A stretch of 64,000 bases of DNA from Caulobacter zeae. GTDB lineage: Bacteria > Pseudomonadota > Alphaproteobacteria > Caulobacterales > Caulobacteraceae. Position 1 is the first letter of the stretch, and each line of letters starts with the position of its first letter. A program made the position numbers and the translations under genes. The stretch spans positions 248,001 through 312,000 of the forward strand of contig NZ_PJRS01000011.1 in assembly GCF_002858925.1 (NCBI RefSeq), read 5' to 3'. Below the pieces are notes generated by a model, which was not told where the DNA came from, made no database searches, and saw only the letters and a program-made list of their open reading frames with translations. Positions 36,831-45,171 of the stretch are shown here, one piece after another.

Positions 36831-37352
36831 TCACCAACCCGATATCGCGCCTCTGGACCCGGGCTCCTCGATCAAGATCGTCTGGGCTTGGCCTGGCGGC
36901 AATGCGTAGTCGATAAGCGAGATGATCCGTGGCGTTGCCTTCAGCACGGCTATGCTGTTGGCGCCCGGGTGAGGTGAATACGCCTTCCCGGCGGGAGTGT
37001 TCCACAACAAGGTGTTCAGCTGCGCGATCTGCTCACCCTCGGTCACTTCCGTGACCATGGCCGCTATCGAGAGGCCCGAGGTTTGAGATTTCCTCGCGCC
37101 ACCAACCGTGATCGACACCCGGCCATCCTGCTGGATATTCGCCAGCTTTTGGCTGTTGCGGGCGACGACGAAATACAACAGGCCGCCATTATGGAGGTAG
37201 TTTACCGGCGTGGCCTGAGGCCAACCGTCGGGACGGTTCGTGGCCAGCGTCATGACTTGGTTGTCGTCGAGAATAGCGTTTATGCGTCGTCTTTGCTCGG
37301 CGGAGATCTTACCTGCTTCCCCTCCAGAGCAGCTGAGGCTGTCGGTGGGCAT
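36831..37352 (-). CDS. Pyridoxamine 5'-phosphate oxidase-like (split-barrel FMN-binding) protein
   Basis: 173 residues with the split beta-barrel fold. INAILDDNQVMTLATNRPDG, QATPVNYLHNGGLLYFV, then VARNSQKLANIQQDGRVSITV are typical of general stress/FMN- or F420-binding PNPOx-like proteins. The catalytic Arg/Lys pattern of true pyridoxamine oxidase is not evident, so a flavin reductase or heme-related role is equally possible. The start lies at ATG 37352, preceded by a weak ribosome site. It is transcribed alone on the minus strand. Confidence 0.82.
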   Translation of the reverse strand: MPTDSLSCSGGEAGKISAEQRRRINAILDDNQVMTLATNRPDGWPQATPVNYLHNGGLLYFVVARNSQKLANIQQDGRVSITVGGARKSQTSGLSIAAMVTEVTEGEQIAQLNTLLWNTPAGKAYSPHPGANSIAVLKATPRIISLIDYALPPGQAQTILIEEPGSRGAISGW

Positions 37353-37576
37353 GGCGTTGTTCCTGGTCGCTGGGGGTTAATGCGGCCGCCGCCAGCGCAC
37401 GGACATCGCAGCCGCTCAATGCTAATGCGTGCAGAACCTTAAGGCTGCGCCGGCCAAGGCAATGTCAGAACCGGACGAGCCGTGGAGGCTTGGTTGTGGG
37501 CCTGGACGACGACTGCACGCCTGAGCGCCATCCAAGAGTAGCGCCCTAGATCCGAATTCACGTGTCCGATGTGCGA

Positions 37577-38614
37577 TCAACCGCCGTCGGCGACCCGAAA
37601 CGGCGCGGGCTCGCCGGCTGCGTCCGGCACGGTGAATTCCGCCCGCAGGCCTGTGGGCGGCCAGTCCAGACGCGTCTGGCCGCGCAATTGGCGCTCGATG
37701 ATTGCGGCGACCATGGCCGAACCGAAGCCCGCCGTGCGTTGCTGCCGCGGCGGCGGCCCGCCAGTCTCTTCCCAGACCAAGTGAAAGCCGCTGGCATCAT
37801 TGTGCGGGGCCCAACGCACGGCCAAGCCGCCGGCCGGCGCCGACAGGCAGCCATGGATCGCGGCGTTGGCGATCATCTCATGGAATACCAGAGCCAGAGG
37901 CTGGATCAGCGTCGCCCTGACCTGAATGTTGGGCCCGTCCAGAGTCGCACGGCCCAGGCCATAGGGCTCGATTTGCAGCCGCAGGACGTCTTCCAGCGGG
38001 GCGGCCTGCCAACGTCTCTCGGAGAGAAAGGCATGGGCCCTGGCCAGGGCCTGCACCCGTTGCTGCACCGCCGCGGCGTATTGCTGGATGTCCTGGGCGC
38101 GGCTGAGCCGCACGATGCCCTCGACGATCGCCAGGGCGTTCATCGCCCGATGGTCGATCTCACGCAGCAGGATGCGGTTTTCCTCGGCCTCGCTGGCCTG
38201 CGCAAAGCGATGTTGCGTGACGTTGACCTGCGAGCCGAAGAAGTAGATCAGCCCGCCGGCCTCGTCGTGCACGGGGCTGAGGCTGACCCGGTTCCAGAAG
38301 GTCGAACCGTCCTTGCGGTAGTTGAGGATCTCCACCTCGACGTCGCGCGCCTCCCGCACGGCTTGGCCAATGGCGTCGATCGCCGCGCGGGCCGTCTGGG
38401 GGCCTTGCAGCAGACGGCAGTTGCGGCCGATCACCTCGGCGAGCGCATAGCCTGTCAGATCCAAGAAGGCCTGGTTGGCCAAGATGATCGGGTTGTCGAT
38501 CTGCCGCGGATCGCAGATGACCATCGGCGTGCGCGTACGATCCACGGCGACGAACACCAGGTCCCGCCGATCGATCGGGCCTTGGTCCTCCAAGGACAAG
38601 GTCGCGTCGCTCAA
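37577..38614 (-). CDS. LOV-domain HWE histidine kinase (blue-light photoreceptor)
   Basis: 345 residues. An N-terminal LOV domain (about 20-135) has all flavin-binding marks: GRNCRLLQG with the adduct-forming C66, NYRKDGSTFWN, and FFGSQVNVT with the conserved Gln. Blue light should form a cysteinyl-flavin adduct that alters kinase activity. The kinase is of the HWE/HisKA_2 class, with phospho-acceptor H155 in EIDHRAMNALAIVEG, an N-box HEMIANAAIHG, and an ATP lid ending GFGSAMV. Translation uses TTG 38614, supported by GGAG seven bases upstream; no ATG fits. It has a smaller layout than Caulobacter LovK, with no long coiled coil, so I do not assign that name. A truncated receiver gene lies divergent upstream. 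Confidence 0.9.
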   Translation of the reverse strand: MSDATLSLEDQGPIDRRDLVFVAVDRTRTPMVICDPRQIDNPIILANQAFLDLTGYALAEVIGRNCRLLQGPQTARAAIDAIGQAVREARDVEVEILNYRKDGSTFWNRVSLSPVHDEAGGLIYFFGSQVNVTQHRFAQASEAEENRILLREIDHRAMNALAIVEGIVRLSRAQDIQQYAAAVQQRVQALARAHAFLSERRWQAAPLEDVLRLQIEPYGLGRATLDGPNIQVRATLIQPLALVFHEMIANAAIHGCLSAPAGGLAVRWAPHNDASGFHLVWEETGGPPPRQQRTAGFGSAMVAAIIERQLRGQTRLDWPPTGLRAEFTVPDAAGEPAPFRVADGG

Positions 38615-38769
38615 AACAAATCTCCAACCCGCTCAGCGCTTTCCCCGGGGCAGGACAACGCCAGGGTTTGGTGAGGGTTGCGATCTGTTCGCGAGACAAA
38701 GGGGCCGTGTCTCCGAAGGTGCACGGGGTGGCTTTTGGCCATGGCGCCGAAGCCCGGGCCTGGGCATGA

Positions 38770-39063
38770 TTATCCAACGGCGACGACGCCCGCGAGGCGC
38801 TCGTGCTGCTGGACGCCCGACCCGACATCGCCTTGATGTTCACCGACGTGGACATGCCCGGCGAAATCAACGGCCTGGGGCTTGCGCGTCTGGCGGCTCT
38901 GCGTTGGCCCAAACTACCGATCATCGCCACCCCGGGGGCGGCTGTCCCAAAGCCCGTCGATCTGCCGGCGAACGGTCGATATCTTCCCAAGCCCTACCGG
39001 CCTTCGGCGCTTCTTGATCTGGTCATCGCCATGATGGCGCCGACGCCGATAGTCGACGCGTGA
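38770..39063 (+). pseudogene. Truncated receiver-domain protein next to the LOV kinase
   Basis: The frame reads NGDDAREALVLLDARPDIAL, MFTDVDMPGEINGLGLARL, then YLPKPYRPSALLDLV: the second half of a single-domain receiver, including the phospho-acceptor Asp in FTDVDMPG and the conserved Lys in PKPY. The first 50 residues, with the acidic pocket, are missing and an in-frame TGA at 38767 closes the frame. A GTG at 38803 could start a short product but it would lack essential residues. It is probably the decayed partner of the divergent HWE kinase, as such receivers commonly pair with HWE kinases. Confidence 0.65.
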
Positions 39064-39215
39064 ATTCTCGTAGGGCCGAATAAGAGGCCCGCCCTTCCAA
39101 GCCGGACGTGATAGGGTGCTGGCCTCATCCGCATCGAGTTCACGGGCGGTCTCCAAGATATTCCAAGCTAGGTATGGCTTTCGCTTCGCGAGCCTCTGGT
39201 CGGCGAAGGACAGCC

Positions 39216-39420
39216 ATGGCTGCCCACCCCATTCTGCACGTCGACGCCGGCCATGGCTTGGCGATGGCGATCATCGCCAGCGCGTCCGAACCGACCCTGC
39301 TTCTAGGTGACGATCTGATCGTCATCGCCGCCAGCGCCAGCTTCTGCCGAGCCTTCGAGGTCGACCCCGGCCAGACGGGCCGCCACGAGGGGGAGACTCG
39401 CGATCGATTTGATCTCGTCG
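39216..39420 (+). pseudogene. N-terminal remnant of a PAS-type HWE kinase
   Basis: From ATG 39216 the product reads HGLAMAIIASASEPTLLLGD, then DLIVIAASASFCRAFEVDPG, the start of a PAS domain found at the head of many HWE kinases. After about 60 residues the resemblance stops and the frame runs into the next kinase gene in a different frame. With the receiver relic just upstream, this looks like an internal deletion that removed the rest of a kinase gene. Confidence 0.5.
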
Positions 39421-39477
39421 ATCGACTTTTCGAGCCCGAACTGTTCGGCTATCGCTACGGCTCAAAGAGAGTGGGCC

Positions 39478-42450
39478 GTGGACGATTTCAAAGCCGATGC
39501 TCAAGTCCCGAGGCTTGCGGTTCCTCGCCAGTTGCAGGGGGGCGGCGCGGTCGGCGATCTGATCCGCGCCCATGAATGGAGCGCGACCGACCTGGGGCCG
39601 ATCGCAGCCTGGCCGGCGGAGCTTTTCTTCGCCGTGCAGACAGTACTGTCCTCGCGCGTGCCAATGGTGGTGCTTTGGGGAGCCGAGGGGCGCCTGATCT
39701 ACAATGACGGCTATGCCGAGGTTTGCGGTCCCAGGCACCCGGCGTCCCTAGGCGGCAAGCTCCTGGAGATCTGGCCCGAAGCCGAGGGGTTCAACCGCAA
39801 CGTCCTCGAAAAGGGCCTGGCGGGCGAGGCGCTCCACTACGCCGCCCAACCCCTCGAGCTCTGGCGGCTTGGTCGCGCCGAGCAGGTCTGGATGGACCTT
39901 GAGTACACACCTATTCGCGACGACGCGGGCCGCCCGGTCGGCATCCTGGCTATGGTCTTCGACATCACCACGCGCGTCGTGGCGGAGCGGAAACTGGCCA
40001 CCAGCGCGGGGGTCTTCCAGTTTCTCGACCATCTTGGGCTGGCGCTCAGCGCCTACAGCACCGCTGACGAAATCCTTCAGGTTACGACGCGCATGGTCGG
40101 CGAGCATCTGGGCGTCTCCAACTGCGCCTATGCCGATATGGACGCGGACGAGGACGGCTTCACGATCCGCGGCGACTGGCACGAACCTGGCTCGCGCTCG
40201 ATCGTCGGCCACTACCGTCTAGCCGACTTCGGGGTCTTGGCCGTTCGGGAGCTTGGGGCGGGGCGTCCGCTGATCGTCAACGATCACCTCGCCGAACTTG
40301 CGCCGCACGAAGCCCAGACGTTCCAGGACATCGGTGTCGCCGCGACGATCTGCATGCCGCTGATCAAGGCCGGGCGCCTGGTGGCCCTGATGGCCATTCA
40401 CGACAAGGTCCCTCACGCCTGGACCGACGACGAACTGGCCATCATTCGCGCGGTGACCGAGCGCTCATGGGCCCACATCGAACGCGCCGGCGCCGAGGCG
40501 GCCCTGCGCCGGCGCGAAGAACAGCTGCGGCTAGCGACTGACGCCGCCGAGATCGGTCTTTGGGACGTCGACGTCGTCAACGACACCCTCTATTGGCCGC
40601 CGCGCGTGAGGGCGATGTTCGGCCTGCTGACGGACCGTACCGTCACCCTGGCCGACTTCTACGCCGGTCTTCATCCCGATGACCTCGAAGCGACGGCGCG
40701 GGCCTTCGCCGCGGCGGCCGATCCCGCCGTGCGTGACGTCTACGATGTCGAATACCGCACCATAGGTCTGGAAGACGGGATCCTGCGCTGGGTCGCGGCC
40801 AAGGGCCGAGGCCTCTTCGAAGGCGACCGCTGCCTGCGGGTTATCGGCACGGCGATTGATATCACCGCGCGCAAAGCCAATGATCAAGCCTTGCGGGAGC
40901 TGAACCAGCACCTGGAGCGCCGGATCGCCGAGGGGATCGCCGAGCGGCGTCTGCTCGTCGACCTCGTGGAGAACACCGACGCCATCATCATTGTCATGGA
41001 CCGGGACTACCAGGTGCTGGCGATCAATCGAGCCGGCATGGACGCCTTCGAGCGGGTCTACGGCGCCCGCCCGCAGGTTGGCGACAACATGATCACGCTG
41101 CTTGGCGAGCGACGAGGAGACGTCGCCGATGTCAGGGCCTCTTGGGATCGCGCGCTCGCCGGTGAGGAATACACCGACATTCGCGAGTTCGGGAGCGCGG
41201 GGTATGAGCGCCGGTGGTTCGAGATGACGTTCCGCAACTACCGCGACGCCTCGGGCCAGATCGCCGGCGCCTATCAGTTCGTCTACGACGTCACCTCCAG
41301 GGTCGCCGAACAGCGCCGCCTGGCCGACGCCGAGGAGCAATTGCGCCAGTCCCAAAAGGTCGAGCAGCTTGGCCAACTGACCGGTGGCGTGGCCCACGAC
41401 TTCAACAATCTTCTGACCCCGATCATCGGCTCACTCGACATGTTGAGCCGAAAGGCGCTGAACACCGATCGCGAGCAGCGCCTGATCGACGGCGCCCTGC
41501 AATCGGCCGAACGGGCCAAGACGCTCGTTCAGCGTTTGCTCGCCTTCGCCCGGCGACAGCCCCTGCAGCCGACCGCTGTCGACACGGCGAGCCTCGTGGC
41601 GGGCATGGCCGACCTGGTGTCGAGCACGACAGGGCCGCAGGTGCGGGTGGTGACCGACATCGCGCCAGACTTGCCCATGGCCCACGGCGATCTCAACCAG
41701 CTCGAGATGGCCATTCTCAATCTCAGCGTTAACGCACGCGACGCCATGGCTGACGGCGGCGAATTGAGGATCTCGGTGGGTATGTCGGCCTTGGATGAAG
41801 CCAAGCCTCAGGGCCTCACGGACGGGCGCTATATCAAGATCACGGTGGCTGACACCGGCGCTGGCATGGATGCGGCGACCATGGAGCGGGCGATCGAGCC
41901 GTTCTTCTCAACCAAGGGTATCGGCAAGGGCACGGGACTTGGGTTGTCGATGGTTCATGGCCTGGCCCTGCAGCTCGGCGGTGCGCTCGATATTGCGAGC
42001 CGGATGGGTGTCGGCACCCGGGTGACGCTCTGGTTGCCGGTTAGCCAAAAGCTGAGCGCGGCGCCTATCGAAGGGCAGGGTGAGCCGCGAGCGGCAGGCG
42101 ATCGGCACGGCGTTGTCCTCCTAGTCGATGACGAGGAGATCGTACGCGAGAGCACCGCCCGGATGCTGGAGGACTTGGGGTTCGAGGTCATTGAAGTTGG
42201 ATCAGCCGAGCGCGCTCTGATGCTGATGAGGGAACGCGACGACCTCGCCTTGCTGGTGACCGACCACTTGATGCCCGGCATGGACGGCGCCCAGCTCGTG
42301 CGCGCCGTCAGATTCTCTCGCCCCTCCATGCCGGCCCTGATCATATCCGGCTATGCGGAGGAGCATGGCATCGCGCCGGATCTACCGCGTCTGACCAAGC
42401 CTTTCCGCTCTCAGGAGCTGTCCGACGCCATCGCTGATCTTGGCCTCTAG
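39478..42450 (+). CDS. Large PAS/GAF hybrid sensor histidine kinase
   Basis: 990-residue soluble hybrid kinase. Order: an N-terminal PAS-like domain (about 15-160, AATDLGPIAAWP-type entry ATDLGPIAAWPAELFFAVQT), a GAF domain (about 175-335) and a PAS with PAC (about 345-470). These are followed by a coiled coil, a third PAS (about 490-605), and HisKA with H640 in GGVAHDFNNLLTPI. HATPase follows with NARDAMADGG, DTGAGMD and GTGLGLS, and then a C-terminal receiver with D929 in VTDHLMPGMDG. GTG 39478 is chosen because the ATDLGP-type domain start then lies at a normal distance; the frame is open to 39409. No membrane segments are seen. Three sensory modules suggest integration of several cytoplasmic signals. 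Confidence 0.9.
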   Translation: MDDFKADAQVPRLAVPRQLQGGGAVGDLIRAHEWSATDLGPIAAWPAELFFAVQTVLSSRVPMVVLWGAEGRLIYNDGYAEVCGPRHPASLGGKLLEIWPEAEGFNRNVLEKGLAGEALHYAAQPLELWRLGRAEQVWMDLEYTPIRDDAGRPVGILAMVFDITTRVVAERKLATSAGVFQFLDHLGLALSAYSTADEILQVTTRMVGEHLGVSNCAYADMDADEDGFTIRGDWHEPGSRSIVGHYRLADFGVLAVRELGAGRPLIVNDHLAELAPHEAQTFQDIGVAATICMPLIKAGRLVALMAIHDKVPHAWTDDELAIIRAVTERSWAHIERAGAEAALRRREEQLRLATDAAEIGLWDVDVVNDTLYWPPRVRAMFGLLTDRTVTLADFYAGLHPDDLEATARAFAAAADPAVRDVYDVEYRTIGLEDGILRWVAAKGRGLFEGDRCLRVIGTAIDITARKANDQALRELNQHLERRIAEGIAERRLLVDLVENTDAIIIVMDRDYQVLAINRAGMDAFERVYGARPQVGDNMITLLGERRGDVADVRASWDRALAGEEYTDIREFGSAGYERRWFEMTFRNYRDASGQIAGAYQFVYDVTSRVAEQRRLADAEEQLRQSQKVEQLGQLTGGVAHDFNNLLTPIIGSLDMLSRKALNTDREQRLIDGALQSAERAKTLVQRLLAFARRQPLQPTAVDTASLVAGMADLVSSTTGPQVRVVTDIAPDLPMAHGDLNQLEMAILNLSVNARDAMADGGELRISVGMSALDEAKPQGLTDGRYIKITVADTGAGMDAATMERAIEPFFSTKGIGKGTGLGLSMVHGLALQLGGALDIASRMGVGTRVTLWLPVSQKLSAAPIEGQGEPRAAGDRHGVVLLVDDEEIVRESTARMLEDLGFEVIEVGSAERALMLMRERDDLALLVTDHLMPGMDGAQLVRAVRFSRPSMPALIISGYAEEHGIAPDLPRLTKPFRSQELSDAIADLGL

Positions 42451-42736
42451 GACGCAGAGGACGTCCACTCCCAACTCGACAGTTCGATCAACGGCGGGGG
42501 CGATACGCGGTTTCGGGCCTAACTGTTGGAGTTCCGAAGATGGCCGAAGGTCGGCTGTTGGCGCAACCACGCCGCAAAAACGGACGGCCTGACCGTCAGG
42601 GAAGGAGTGGCTCAGGCGAGTGGCGGGCGCCGCTGTGTAGGGCTTTCCCAGCGCTCGGAGGCCAGCAGCGCGAACTTTGCGAACAAGCCTTCGAGGCTGA
42701 GCCGTGTCTCGATCCGGCGTTTGGATCTCACGACAC

Positions 42737-43438
42737 CTAGGACGTGATCCTCACGCCGCTGAAATGGGCCAGCGTGCCCGGGCCGATCCAGAGCGCTACG
42801 GCGCCCTTGGCGTCGGCGCCGTGCTTGAGGTCGCCAACGATCAGGGTCGGCTGCTCTGCGCCGTCAACATGCAGCCGAGCCTTGGAATCCGCCACCACAA
42901 TCCGCACGTGCGTCCACCGCCCAGGTTCGAGATCGACGTAGGTCTCATACCTGGACGGGGTTTCGGCGCGCAGCCGCTCCCAAGGATAGTCTGGGTGAGA
43001 GATGTACTGGACGGCATGGTTGCGGCGTAACTGGTCGTCGGACCGGCCGTTGGTTGGGCGCAGATAGATGGCCTCCAGCTGAGCTTCGTCACGCACCCGG
43101 AAAGCCAGGCCCACGAAGCCTCGCGCCGTGGCGCTGGCTGTAGCGCTCGGGGCGCCGCTTATCCAGGCTTCGATGACGCCGTCGCCGAAGGCGGGCGTGT
43201 CGAGCACCACCAGCCGATCTAGCTCCGGGACGTTTTCCAATGCCGTCGCGCGTAGGGCCGGACGGCCCATATAATGCGTCCGCACCGTGTCAACGCCGAT
43301 GGCCCGGATCGCTCCAGTCTCCAGTCCCGTCCCGCCGACGGAGCGTGGTGCGGCGAGAGCCGCCAGGGAACTGGCTGAGGCCACTGTCAGCGCTGCGCCG
43401 CCGATCGCGGCCCGACGAGTTTGATCGTTGCCGGACAT
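42737..43438 (-). CDS. Tat-exported protein with LamG-like (concanavalin-type) fold
   Basis: 233 residues. The N-terminus TRRAAIGGAALTVASASSL is a twin-arginine signal, so the protein is exported folded. The mature part has alternating strands such as DGVIEAWISG, FVGLAFRVRD and YVDLEPGRWTHVRIVVADSK, plus A-R-L-H-V-D-G. This pattern fits the LamG/DUF1080 type of beta-sandwich that binds or hydrolyses carbohydrate. No catalytic residues can be identified. ATG 43438 places the Tat motif at residue 8; an upstream in-frame start is less likely. It is transcribed alone. The 42451-42736 region after it has no supported gene. Confidence 0.7.
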   Translation of the reverse strand: MSGNDQTRRAAIGGAALTVASASSLAALAAPRSVGGTGLETGAIRAIGVDTVRTHYMGRPALRATALENVPELDRLVVLDTPAFGDGVIEAWISGAPSATASATARGFVGLAFRVRDEAQLEAIYLRPTNGRSDDQLRRNHAVQYISHPDYPWERLRAETPSRYETYVDLEPGRWTHVRIVVADSKARLHVDGAEQPTLIVGDLKHGADAKGAVALWIGPGTLAHFSGVRITS

Positions 43439-43627
43439 TGGACACTCTTGGTGGTAGACGAAGCCACTTTCATCGTCGCGCACGTCCGGATCAAGGCCAT
43501 GCTTTGCGGGGGAACCCCGACTGAGCGTGGATGAGAAGACGACTTCACCACTGTCCGCCTGACGTGACCCCCTGCTAATTCGGCCATCGGCGCGACCTCG
43601 CCAAAGACTAAGTTGGTCAGACGCCGC

Positions 43628-44212
43628 CTAGGTCGCTGACGATGCGCTAGTTCTCAAAAGCGTCCGCGCCGCTTCTTGACCCGCCGCGAGAATGCGATCG
43701 GACATCTCCGTGCCGTCGACGGCGCGCGCGATTTGCAGCGTGCCGATGCAGGTCGCCAGGAGCGCCGTGGCGGCGGCTTCCCGGTCTGTGGTGTGTGGCG
43801 GAAGGTAAGCAGCGACCAGCTCGGCGAACGCAGCGACGCGCTCGGTATAGGCGGACCTGGTTTCCTGGGGCTCGCGCGCAATCTCGGCGGCAAGCGCGGA
43901 GGTGGCGCAGCCGTCCTGCGGATTGTCGCGGTGCCTTGGGGAGAGATAGGCCGCAATCAGCCCTTCGAGACCGTCAGCGGCAAGGATCTGTCGCATTTGG
44001 TCGGCCTGCGCGTCGAGGGCGGCGACCAGGCTTTCGCGCACCAGTTCGGCCTTGGACTCGAAGTGTGGATAGAAGGCGCCGTTCGTCAGGCCAGCATCCT
44101 TCATGACGCGCGCCAGGCCGGAGGCGGCGATGCCGTCGGCCCGGAAGCGTTCCGAAGCCGCCTGCAGGATGCGCTCGCGCGACGCGTCCCGATGACCTTT
44201 TTCATAGCGCAT
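43628..44212 (-). CDS. TetR-family transcriptional repressor
   Basis: 194 residues. The N-terminal DNA-binding domain reads SRERILQAASERFRADGIAA, then SGLARVMKDAGLTNGAFYPHF, a TetR helix-turn-helix. The C-terminal ligand domain contains GCATSALAAEIAREP, typical of the LmrA/YxaF-like branch. It diverges from an SDR gene, with a perfect 20-base inverted repeat between the starts, so it probably represses both itself and the SDR/quinone-reductase pair. Its ligand is unknown; electrophilic or quinone-like compounds would suit the controlled genes. Confidence 0.9.
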   Translation of the reverse strand: MRYEKGHRDASRERILQAASERFRADGIAASGLARVMKDAGLTNGAFYPHFESKAELVRESLVAALDAQADQMRQILAADGLEGLIAAYLSPRHRDNPQDGCATSALAAEIAREPQETRSAYTERVAAFAELVAAYLPPHTTDREAAATALLATCIGTLQIARAVDGTEMSDRILAAGQEAARTLLRTSASSAT

Positions 44213-44229
44213 GTCCTGCCTCCGAAATT

Positions 44230-44278
44230 CTCATTGCATTACGATCATACTTCCACATTATGATCGTAATGCAATGAG
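44230..44278. promoter_or_regulatory. TetR operator: perfect 20-bp inverted repeat
   Basis: CTCATTGCATTACGATCATA at 44230-44249 is repeated exactly, in inverted orientation, at 44259-44278, with a nine-base spacer. It lies 18 bases from the tetR start and 39 bases from the SDR start. The central ATTACGATCATA half is AT-rich and likely overlaps promoter elements, so bound repressor would block both genes. Confidence 0.8.
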
Positions 44279-44316
44279 CAGCGTCGCTCTTGCGCCTGCT
44301 GCCTACGGGAAGGCCC

Positions 44317-45132
44317 ATGACCATTCAACGCAAGAAGATCGCCCTGGTGACCGGAGCGTCCGCCGGGATCGGCCTGGCCAGCGCCCAAGCTCTGGCCGCG
44401 AGCGGTTACACGGTCTATGGGACCAGCCGCCGACCGACCGTCGCCGCGCCCAAAGGGGTTCGTATGGTGGTGTGCGACGTCACCGACGAGGCGTCCGTCC
44501 GCGAACTGGTCGCCGAAGTGCTGGCCGAGGCAGGCCAGATCGACGTGCTGGTCAACAATGCGGGTCTTGGCCTGACGGGCGGGGCCGAGGAAAGCTCGAT
44601 CGGTCAGGTCCAGGCCCTGTTCGACGTCAACCTGTTCGGCGTCATGCGGATGACCAACGCCGTGCTGCCGTCGATGCGCGCCCGGCGCCAAGGTCGAATT
44701 CTCAACATCAGCTCGGTTCTTGGACTGATCCCCGCGCCCTATTCCGCCCATTACGCAGCCACCAAGCATGCCCTGGAGGGCTATTCGGAGTCGCTCGACC
44801 ATGAGGTTCGGGCCTTCAATGTCCGCGTCTCCCTGATCGAGCCGGGCTACATCCGCAGCACCTTCGACCAGAACGCCGTAGAGGCGGACGCCCAGATCGC
44901 CGTCTACGATCAGGCGCGGGCGGGCGTGCGGGCGCTTTTGGACGAGGTCATGCCGACCGCCGAGTTGCCCGAGGTGGTGGCTGCGGTGGTTCGCGCGGCC
45001 GCGGTCGATCCGCAGCCGCGCCTGCGCTACCCGGCCGGCAAGCTGGCCAAGCAGATCGCGCTGTTGCGCCGGTTCGCGCCGGCCAAGGCCTTCGACAAGA
45101 GTCTGCGCAAGCAGATGCGACTGCCCGCATAG
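44317..45132 (+). CDS. Short-chain dehydrogenase/reductase
   Basis: 271-residue SDR. Cofactor motif TGASAGIG near residue 12, NNAG near residue 85, active-site Ser in NISSVLG and YAATK as the catalytic Tyr-Lys pair. The extended C-terminus (about residue 190 on, ending SLRKQMRLPA) is the layout of oxidoreductases related to the 17-beta-hydroxysteroid/retinol type. ATG 44317 follows GGGAAGG; an earlier in-frame start at 44290 is less likely. Downstream, after 39 bases, comes a quinone oxidoreductase gene; both are probably under the divergent TetR repressor. Confidence 0.9.
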   Translation: MTIQRKKIALVTGASAGIGLASAQALAASGYTVYGTSRRPTVAAPKGVRMVVCDVTDEASVRELVAEVLAEAGQIDVLVNNAGLGLTGGAEESSIGQVQALFDVNLFGVMRMTNAVLPSMRARRQGRILNISSVLGLIPAPYSAHYAATKHALEGYSESLDHEVRAFNVRVSLIEPGYIRSTFDQNAVEADAQIAVYDQARAGVRALLDEVMPTAELPEVVAAVVRAAAVDPQPRLRYPAGKLAKQIALLRRFAPAKAFDKSLRKQMRLPA

Positions 45133-45171
45133 GCTCGCGCTTTGAGACCCCCGAACCGCAGGACTGCCGAA

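Noticed and set aside
37577-38614. Naming the LOV kinase lovK
   Set aside because: The LOV domain agrees, but the linker and kinase part are shorter than in Caulobacter LovK as I remember it, and the receiver partner is incomplete, so orthology is not secure.
37562-38674. A 370-codon plus-strand open frame across the LOV kinase gene
   Set aside because: The opposite strand encodes a LOV domain and HWE kinase with all key residues; the plus frame shows only low-complexity sequence.
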